NCBI RefSeq assembly: GCF_000315055.1 | Contig: NZ_BAER01000129.1 | Location: 1 to 41,599 of the forward strand | DNA length: 41,599 nt | Direction: 5' to 3' | DNA from: Paraglaciecola polaris LMG 21857 | GTDB lineage: Bacteria > Pseudomonadota > Gammaproteobacteria > Enterobacterales > Alteromonadaceae | In this document: piece after piece, positions 36,866 to 41,599 of the stretch | Layout of the letters: each line of letters opens with the position of its first letter | Position numbering within the stretch: the stretch's first letter is position 1 | Notes under the pieces: model-generated | The model's database searches: none | Told to the model about the DNA's origin: nothing | The model's input: only the letters and a program-made list of their open reading frames with translations | Program-made: the position numbers and the translations under genes

Positions 36866-38137
36866 CTACAACTGCTGCTTGTTCGCTGCTTCGTCATTTA
36901 AGCTATCTTCTGGTGAATCTTCTGACTCTTCATTCTCCAAGCCCATCTCGACAACTTCTTGCGTGGTGTTTCGCATGTTCACGAAAGGCTCATAATGCTC
37001 CCTAGCCACATCATGGAAACTAATGCGGTACAAGGTCCAGCAGGCTAATATCGACAACGCCACGCCTGATACAATAAACAAGGCCATGTGGGTATAACCC
37101 AACAAGAATGAAACGATAAGCGGCCCAAGAATACTGCCTACGCTATTCATCATTAACACACCACTACCAACCTCCATAATAGACAGATCCGTGTTGTCAT
37201 TTGCATGGGCTAGACATAAGGAATAAAGTGGAAAGCTCAAGCCACCTAACAAAAACATGGTCACGTAAATAACTTGAGGGTTGCGGCTATCAAGCACAAT
37301 AGCTGTGATACTGGTTAATACCGCAATAACGGCCAAACCGGTTATCACGTAACGCCTGTCTATGCGATCAGATAAACGTCCAACGGGTAGTTGCAATGCC
37401 GTGCCGCCTAATATGGTCACAGCCATAAACACACCTACTTGCCCAGCACTCAACTGATTGGCATCGGCTATCACCGGCCCTAACGCCCAAAAGCCACCGG
37501 TCACTAGCCCACCAAAAAACGCTCCCACCATGGCCACCTGGGACACAGCAAATAAACGCCTAAAGCTGAAGCTGACTGCAGGTATGGGATGCGGAGCAGC
37601 GCGCCTAGTGAGACCAACAGGTACAATACCCAATACCAACAAAGCAGCCGCGAGCATAAATAAACCTGCGTAACCAAGATCAAAGCCAACCAATAACTGC
37701 CCCACGCAGATGGCTGAAAGCGAGATCACGGTATACACAGAGAGCACGCTACCTCGGTGCTCGATACTCGTCTTATCATTAAGCCAGCTCTCAATGACCA
37801 TATAAATACCCGCAATACCCCAGCCAATTAGGCAGCGGGCTATCAGCCAAAGCATGAAATTATCCACCAAGCCAATAAATAACAGTGAAGACGTGAATAG
37901 TGCAACCAGCACGGTAAAGACTCTAATGTGACCAACCCGTGCCACAAGGCGCGGAACCGTCAAGCAACCCAAAACAAAGCCGAGGAAATAGCTTGAGCCA
38001 ATATAACCTATTAGATCGGCCTCCCACCCTAAGCTAATAGCGTAAAGAGGCACCAGAGTCAGTTGTAAACCGTGACCCACCAGCAATATGGCTGCAGAAA
38101 ACAACAAGGAAAACATGGAATGTAACAAGGTCGGCAT
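36866..38137 (-). CDS. Major facilitator superfamily transporter (YcaD-like)
   Basis: 423-residue inner-membrane transporter with about twelve hydrophobic helices; the first (LLFSAAILLVGHGLQLTLVPLYA) and the loop GLVGRVGHIR-type pattern (ARVGHIRV) fit the YcaD/YfkF branch of the MFS. The acidic C-terminal tail (about 30 residues) is cytoplasmic. Substrate unknown. I place the start at ATG 38137; a TTG at 38149 would add four residues. Its upstream side borders the cassette array. Confidence 0.85.
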   Translation of the reverse strand: MPTLLHSMFSLLFSAAILLVGHGLQLTLVPLYAISLGWEADLIGYIGSSYFLGFVLGCLTVPRLVARVGHIRVFTVLVALFTSSLLFIGLVDNFMLWLIARCLIGWGIAGIYMVIESWLNDKTSIEHRGSVLSVYTVISLSAICVGQLLVGFDLGYAGLFMLAAALLVLGIVPVGLTRRAAPHPIPAVSFSFRRLFAVSQVAMVGAFFGGLVTGGFWALGPVIADANQLSAGQVGVFMAVTILGGTALQLPVGRLSDRIDRRYVITGLAVIAVLTSITAIVLDSRNPQVIYVTMFLLGGLSFPLYSLCLAHANDNTDLSIMEVGSGVLMMNSVGSILGPLIVSFLLGYTHMALFIVSGVALSILACWTLYRISFHDVAREHYEPFVNMRNTTQEVVEMGLENEESEDSPEDSLNDEAANKQQL

Positions 38138-38498
38138 CGCGCGATCCAATTCGAAAATTTATCTTAAGCCACCGACAGTGACAGGTACAAACACTGACTC
38201 AAACCAAGAAATACAAAGTTGAGAGTGATGAAATGTTGAAGATCCACATAGTGGTTGTTTCGGCATATGAAGTCCAGAATGAATTTGAACTTAATGCAAT
38301 AACAATCACTTAGCGCATTGATTAATGCACAACAAGGCCGAGGATAAACTGGATGGAACGTGACGTGGTGGGCCCGGCGATTAAGTTGTTTTTCAGGCTA
38401 ACGCAGAAATGGAGAGAGACGGCTAAACGGTTTACGTTAAGAACTCAGCCTCACATGATGGGCGTCTTTGGGTGAACAGCGGTCGTTGGAGTTATGTA
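38138..38498. other. Non-coding border of the cassette array
   Basis: 361 bases between the MFS gene and the first clear attC site. It contains one attC-like inverted repeat (38327-38391) and some partial repeats; any frame here (for example 38437-38712, minus) runs into the array site and the GNAT gene and is not credible. This is probably the distal edge of the array, or a decayed cassette. Confidence 0.4.
38327..38391. repeat. Degenerate attC-like site at the array edge
   Basis: Complementary ends GCACAAC (38327-38333) and GTTGTTT (38385-38391) bracket a partly self-complementary 65-base segment (GGCCG...GGCCCGGCGA). The ends only approximate the attC consensus boxes, so this is a tentative call. 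Confidence 0.3.
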
Positions 38499-38605
38499 TT
38501 TTAACGCTTTGAATATTGGGGAAATTGTGAGTGTTTTGGCACAAAGTGCCAGCGAGAAATTGTCCCAAGCCAGCTTGTTGGCTGAACAACATTGGCTTGT
38601 TATAA
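38499..38605 (-). repeat. attC: attC-like recombination site of the GNAT cassette
   Basis: On the minus strand it begins TTATAACAAGC and ends CAAAGCGTTAAAA. The two ends are the inversely repeated R'' and R' boxes, and the 107-base middle is imperfectly self-complementary (GGGACAATT... AATTTCCCC). The GNAT stop codon TAA lies inside R'', as is usual in integron cassettes. Confidence 0.75.
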
Positions 38606-39031
38606 AGCTTTTGCATAAATATTAGGGGCATAAACCTCCATGAAAGTATCTGGCTTTTGTAATGGTGTAAATCCATACTTTTGGTAAAGTCCATGTGCAT
38701 TTGAAGTCGCAAGCGTAAATCGCCGAACCCCTTTAATACTTGAGTGAGCCATTACTGCTTCCATTAACTTACGGGATATTCCCTGCCCACGATATTCGGG
38801 CCAAACAATGACATCGACAAGATTTGCAAATGTTGCCTGATCGGTAATGACTCGACTGAACCCAACTTGCTCCTTGCCTATATAAGCCCCGATACAAATC
38901 GAGTTTTCAATACCAACATTTACAGTTTCGTAGTTAATTCCTTGCGCCCAAGTGCTTTCCGTCGTCAAAAAATAATGAATTTTTACAATATCAAGTAGTG
39001 ATTTGTCATCGCTAACTGTTACAGCTGACAC
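38600..39031 (-). CDS. GNAT-family N-acetyltransferase
   Basis: 143-residue protein with the GNAT fold. The acetyl-CoA-binding motif V-WPEYRGQGISRKLMEAV lies at about 75-95 (RGQGIS is the Q/RxxGxG pattern), and the late motif HGLYQKYGFTPL is characteristic. Acceptor unknown. GTG start with a perfect ribosome site (AAGGAGGT), 15 bases from the preceding attC core; the stop is inside its own attC. This is the first cassette of the array seen from the left. Confidence 0.88.
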   Translation of the reverse strand: MSAVTVSDDKSLLDIVKIHYFLTTESTWAQGINYETVNVGIENSICIGAYIGKEQVGFSRVITDQATFANLVDVIVWPEYRGQGISRKLMEAVMAHSSIKGVRRFTLATSNAHGLYQKYGFTPLQKPDTFMEVYAPNIYAKAL

Positions 39032-39045
39032 GGAACCTCCTTGCT

Positions 39046-39126
39046 TTATAACGCTTTAAACAGCGGAAAACTTGAACGTTTTGGCGCAGCCAGTGAGTGG
39101 TTTTCCGATGGTTTAACTTGTTAAGC
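39046..39126 (-). repeat. attC: attC-like recombination site of the NTF2-like cassette
   Basis: Minus-strand ends GCTTAAC (39120-39126, matches RYYYAAC) and GTTATAA (39046-39052). Between them CGGAAAAC...GTTTTCCG forms a stem around a variable loop. Total 81 bases. It lies 6 bases after the stop of the disrupted gene and 15 bases before the GNAT start. Confidence 0.85.
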
Positions 39127-39132
39127 AAACAC

Positions 39133-39597
39133 TTATGCATGATGTCTACGGAAATGTTTGATAAGACCGTTATCACCAAATTCTAAAGATATTATATTAG
39201 TGCTTGTATACTCAATGACCTTATCTATATGGCTAGGTTTGACTTTTGCGTGCTCAGTATATTTAACAAATACCACATTGCGTCCAATCATCACCTGGTC
39301 AATTTTAATTTCACTGAAGATTAATTCGTCGTTCATCTCCGCAATCATTCCCTGTCGAAGTTATTCCTTACTTGTCGTAGTGACATTAAATTTCAGATGC
39401 TCATCAATGAAATCATCAGCTAAAAGTGAAATAAAATATTCTATGTCTTCGACGGTGGTGTTTGGTTGTTGCCTTGCATTTTTCGCATGTATGAATGCCT
39501 TAGCCTTTTGTTTTAGCTCTCTTTCAGACAGTGTCTCATCAGCAAAAGCTGATAGTGAGAAAAGAACTAAGGTGACTAACGAGATGATAAATTTCAT
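39133..39597 (-). pseudogene. NTF2-like secreted protein gene, broken by an in-frame stop
   Basis: Two open stretches (39361-39597 and 39133-39348) lie in the same frame on the minus strand, separated only by a TAA at 39361-39363 and three codons. The first has a signal peptide (MKFIISLVTLVLFSLSAFA) and a segment with EDIEYFISLLADDF; the second continues MIAEMNDELIFSEIKIDQ to FRRHH. Joined, they make one protein of about 153 residues resembling the NTF2/SnoaL-like fold. I infer a single nonsense change from a Lys, Gln or Glu codon. Restart at the ATG at 39348 would make only the C-terminal half. Confidence 0.75.
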
Positions 39598-39613
39598 TGG
39601 ACTATCCTTGTTT

Positions 39614-39715
39614 GCTTAACAGCCAGCTCAACTGCGTAGCAAACTGGCTTTTTTTGTGCTGTTTTTGTACAAAAAGAGACAGATTGCGGAGCCAGATTAC
39701 AGCTGCTTGTTATAA
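39614..39715 (-). repeat. attC: attC-like recombination site of the third cassette
   Basis: Minus-strand ends TTATAAC (39709-39715) and GTTAAGC (39614-39620; exact GTTRRRY match). The 102-base body contains complementary stretches near both ends (CAGCTG..., ...GAGCTGGCT). It begins 3 bases after the stop of the 39719-40138 gene. Confidence 0.75.
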
Positions 39716-39718
39716 ATA

Positions 39719-40138
39719 CTACCCTCGTAACTGCGATGTTATAGAATCTTTAATTGATTGCTCATAATCGCCAACTAAATCAAGGCAAGCTTCTTTTGTA
39801 CAATATGAAATAGACTGCCTTTGTTTACCATTATCTGGGTCTTTGTCAGTAACTTCATAGATAGTATATGACTTAAACTTACTTTCTTTAATTTCAACAA
39901 TGATTGGATTTGCAGCTATATCAATATTATTTGGGCGAAAATTAAAGAAGTAATTTTGATTAGTTGAATTTTGACAAATATATAAGATCGAAAGCTCTTT
40001 TGCTTGAAAGTCTGCACGAGTTTCGCAATCAATTGGGAACGTTAATTTGTCAGGAAATATTTTAACGACAAAGCCTTTTTCAGCCATTGCATATGAATGA
40101 AAAGAAAGAAGTAATAATGTTATAATAAGAGTTTTCAT
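39719..40138 (-). CDS. Hypothetical secreted cassette protein
   Basis: 139-residue protein that I do not recognise. A signal peptide (MKTLIITLLLLSFHSYAMA) is cut before EKG. The mature part holds four cysteines (DCETRADFQ, YICQNST, YCTKEACLDL) that could form two disulfides in the periplasm. Ribosome site AGGATGG. Complete between two attC sites, same orientation as the other cassettes and visibly AT-richer than the flanking chromosome. Function unknown. Confidence 0.7.
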   Translation of the reverse strand: MKTLIITLLLLSFHSYAMAEKGFVVKIFPDKLTFPIDCETRADFQAKELSILYICQNSTNQNYFFNFRPNNIDIAANPIIVEIKESKFKSYTIYEVTDKDPDNGKQRQSISYCTKEACLDLVGDYEQSIKDSITSQLRG

Positions 40139-40262
40139 AGAACCATCCTTTGTTTTTATTAGTTATTTTTATACGCTATATAATTTCTCATGACGAAACC
40201 CAGATATCAACGAGAAAATTCGTAGACTTTTTATCAGCAGAGTTCTGAATTAGACCGAGTAT

Positions 40263-40334
40263 TTATAACGCTTAATATAACTGGAAAATACGGAGCGACA
40301 GCGAGTAATTTTCCAGTTGATGTTTTTGTTATAC
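40263..40334 (-). repeat. attC: attC-like recombination site of the HEPN cassette
   Basis: The clearest site: 72 bases on the minus strand from GTATAAC (40328-40334) to GTTATAA (40263-40269). The core stem CAACTGGAAAAT...ATTTTCCAGTT is almost perfect around the loop TACTCGCTGTCGCTCCGT. The gene's stop codon (TAA, 40329-40331) is inside R''. Confidence 0.9.
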
Positions 40335-40862
40335 GAAAAGTCTAGACAATGCAGCATTTGCTGTTGAACGTCCGTACTGAATTAAACATAGCGGCCCAGA
40401 GTAATCTACATTGCAGGGTAATAGTTGTCGCATATATTTATGTGTAAATGCGGAAGATAACTCTGCTATATCAAACAATGGAGTACTACCAGCACTGAAA
40501 TGTTCTGCATTAAAATGAGCCACTACATTATCTCGGAAAGTTTTCATTTCTTTCCAATACTGAGTAAAATGTTCTCGTTCTATATTTAAGTTATCCAATA
40601 AACAATCTCTAAACTCATCATGTTCTGGAATAATTGTTTTCCAATGAGTTTCCTCTGCATTACTTCCAAAGACTTTACACCAGCTAACAGCAGAATCAGA
40701 TAATAAAGCGTTACAAATAGTCTTGAACGGAAACAGGTTACCTGTTCCATAATCTAGTTCATCAAGTTTGCCGTAAATAGCATTAAAAAGAGAATAAGAC
40801 CTAGAGAATGAGGCCAAATACATCATGCTATGTTCAATTTTTTGAATTTGCTCGGTATTCAT
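40329..40862 (-). CDS. HEPN/AbiU2-like hypothetical protein
   Basis: 177-residue, mainly alpha-helical cytosolic protein. The segment WKEMKTFRDNVVAHFN contains Arg110 and His116 in the R-x5-H spacing of HEPN RNase domains, and AVSWCKVFGSNAEETHW resembles the conserved block of AbiU2-like HEPN proteins. Such proteins occur in phage-resistance and toxin systems, but ribonuclease activity here is an inference. I start at the ATG at 40862, because the frame further up (to 40934) reads through the previous attC. The start is 6 bases after that attC. Confidence 0.7.
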   Translation of the reverse strand: MNTEQIQKIEHSMMYLASFSRSYSLFNAIYGKLDELDYGTGNLFPFKTICNALLSDSAVSWCKVFGSNAEETHWKTIIPEHDEFRDCLLDNLNIEREHFTQYWKEMKTFRDNVVAHFNAEHFSAGSTPLFDIAELSSAFTHKYMRQLLPCNVDYSGPLCLIQYGRSTANAALSRLFV

Positions 40863-40868
40863 ATTTCC

Positions 40869-40926
40869 GTATAACGCCTTTAGCAAGTGCGCGCTTTTCA
40901 GCGTCGCTTGCCTAAACTTGTTGTGC
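40869..40926 (-). repeat. attC: attC-like recombination site upstream of the HEPN gene
   Basis: 58 bases on the minus strand from GCACAAC (40920-40926) to GTTATAC (40869-40875). The inner stem TTTAGGCAAGCG...CACTTGCTAAA is close to perfect around a GACGCTGAAAAGCGCG loop. Compact form, like those in class 1 integrons. Confidence 0.85.
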
Positions 40927-41139
40927 GATAACATAAACTACAAAGTACATTGTCACCGCAGTTAATTAAGATAACGATTTTGAGTGGATATGCAGACTAG
41001 ATGGTTACTGCGACCAAAAGAACTAACAAACTGACTTTGGCTTCCTGCTCAATTTTTTATTAATGGTGCCACGTTTTTACAGAGCTGACTATTGCACAAA
41101 AGTACTATTTACGTTGAACCAGCTAATGTCACTTTAAGC
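40927..41139. other. Non-coding cassette body
   Basis: About 210 bases between two attC-like sites with no open frame of useful length on either strand. It looks like a gene-less cassette, which in other integrons sometimes carry small RNAs or promoters. I see no terminator or clear promoter in it. Confidence 0.45.
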
Positions 41140-41425
41140 GCACAACGCCCAAATAATGGGCTAAAAATAGTGGGCTAAAATGGAGCGAAGCGAACAGCCC
41201 GCTGTTTTTAGTCCTTTTGATTTTCTTGTATGGATAATAACTCGTGTAAATCATCCTGATTTTAATCGGGGTGAGGTAAAGTGAGACCCAAGCTTTAGCA
41301 GCAACTAAAGCCTTCTTTTGTGGTAGTTCGATTGATTGATGGCTCCTCAGTTGAGAGACCGATAACAAGAAAGAACGCCACAAAGGACTCCAAGCAAAAT
41401 ACTCGAATAGTCTACTGGGTCTCAA
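41129..41425 (-). CDS. Doubtful ORF at the array's right side
   Basis: 98-codon frame with no ribosome site and no recognised domain. Its last 25 codons (NSGLFASLHFSPLFLAHYLG) are simply the translation of the attC-like site at 41140-41212. If it is a gene at all, only the first two-thirds are outside the recombination site. I list it because a reader may see it annotated elsewhere; I think it is probably not translated. Confidence 0.2.
   Translation of the reverse strand: MRPSRLFEYFAWSPLWRSFLLSVSQLRSHQSIELPQKKALVAAKAWVSLYLTPIKIRMIYTSYYPYKKIKRTKNSGLFASLHFSPLFLAHYLGVVRLK
41140..41212 (-). repeat. attC: Probable sixth attC-like site
   Basis: The right-hand core box GTTGTGC (41140-41146) on the minus strand and complementary GCGGGCT...TTTTAGCCC with the loop TTCGCTTCGCTCC resemble attC sites. 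The R'' end is not clear (CTAAAAAC), so the outer boundary is approximate. Confidence 0.5.
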
Positions 41426-41599
41426 CCCGCATTATGCAAGCAAGAGTTAGCTTATTATGAATACAAAAACAAATCAAAGCGTTAACGTCGGCGCGAATTC
41501 AACTCCGAAGTGCACCACTCGCTAAATTAAGCTGCGCTGCGTAGTTCATTAAAAACAACTAAGGGTTGTCTATACCCGAGGCATTTTCTTGGCCTCAGG

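Noticed and set aside
38437-38712. 91-codon minus-strand frame overlapping the attC site and the GNAT 3' end
   Set aside because: It reads through the recombination site and overlaps the GNAT gene in another frame; no ribosome site.
39361-39363. TAA as programmed readthrough or recoding
   Set aside because: UAA is not a selenocysteine or pyrrolysine codon and there is no known bacterial readthrough context here; a nonsense mutation is simpler.
39158-39619. 153-codon plus-strand open frame opposite the NTF2-like gene
   Set aside because: It is the antisense of the broken gene and an attC site, has no ribosome site, and gives a protein with no recognisable features. The minus strand shows a signal peptide and cassette layout.

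Overview
The window looks like chromosomal DNA of a marine gammaproteobacterium of the Alteromonadales, most likely Paraglaciecola/Glaciecola/Alteromonas-like; the genus is an inference from protein flavour and gene order. It holds about 44 supportable genes and no rRNA, tRNA, CRISPR array, transposase or integrase that I can see.

Region 1 (1-11,505, minus strand) is a complete type II secretion operon, gspC-D-E-F-G-H-I-J-K-L-M-N. It starts at a plausible promoter near 11,480-11,505 and ends at a strong hairpin terminator at 22-49. Stop and start codons overlap or nearly touch at most junctions; the exception is a 79-base gap between gspK and gspL. The prepilin peptidase (gspO) and gspAB are not here.

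Region 2 (11,564-18,674) is housekeeping and stress. A short-chain dehydrogenase diverges from hslR-hslO (Hsp15 and the redox chaperone Hsp33), which converge on ompR-envZ. A PrkB-type phosphoribulokinase homologue, an M42-like metallopeptidase and a tiny secreted protein follow. The ompR-envZ/hslRO grouping resembles the enterobacterial order without pckA.

Region 3 (19,063-26,699) holds a membrane-anchored beta-propeller-like protein, two tandem spondin-domain proteins (one periplasmic, one lipoprotein), a response regulator/histidine kinase pair, a DUF2065 protein, purA, a VOC-fold protein and a YitT-type membrane protein. DUF2065 next to purA matches the yjeT-purA order of enterobacteria.

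Region 4 (27,076-38,137) is single-gene metabolism and transport: a class V aminotransferase, a patatin-like lipase, a PPK2 polyphosphate kinase, a formyltransferase-fold enzyme, an SDR divergent from its probable TetR repressor (two identical 12-base palindromic operators lie between them), a Tat-type dienelactone hydrolase, a large FAD/NAD(P)-binding protein, a lipoprotein and an MFS transporter.

Region 5 (about 38,300-41,599) is the most unusual part. It is an array of small, AT-richer minus-strand cassettes (GNAT acetyltransferase, an NTF2-like gene broken by an in-frame TAA, a secreted hypothetical protein, and a probable HEPN/AbiU2-like protein). They are separated by at least five attC-like recombination sites, with a sixth probable one. 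Stop codons lie in or just before the attC site and starts follow the previous site closely, which is the architecture of a mobile integron cassette array. No integron integrase is in view: it would lie beyond the right edge, or the array is an integrase-less attC cluster (CALIN).
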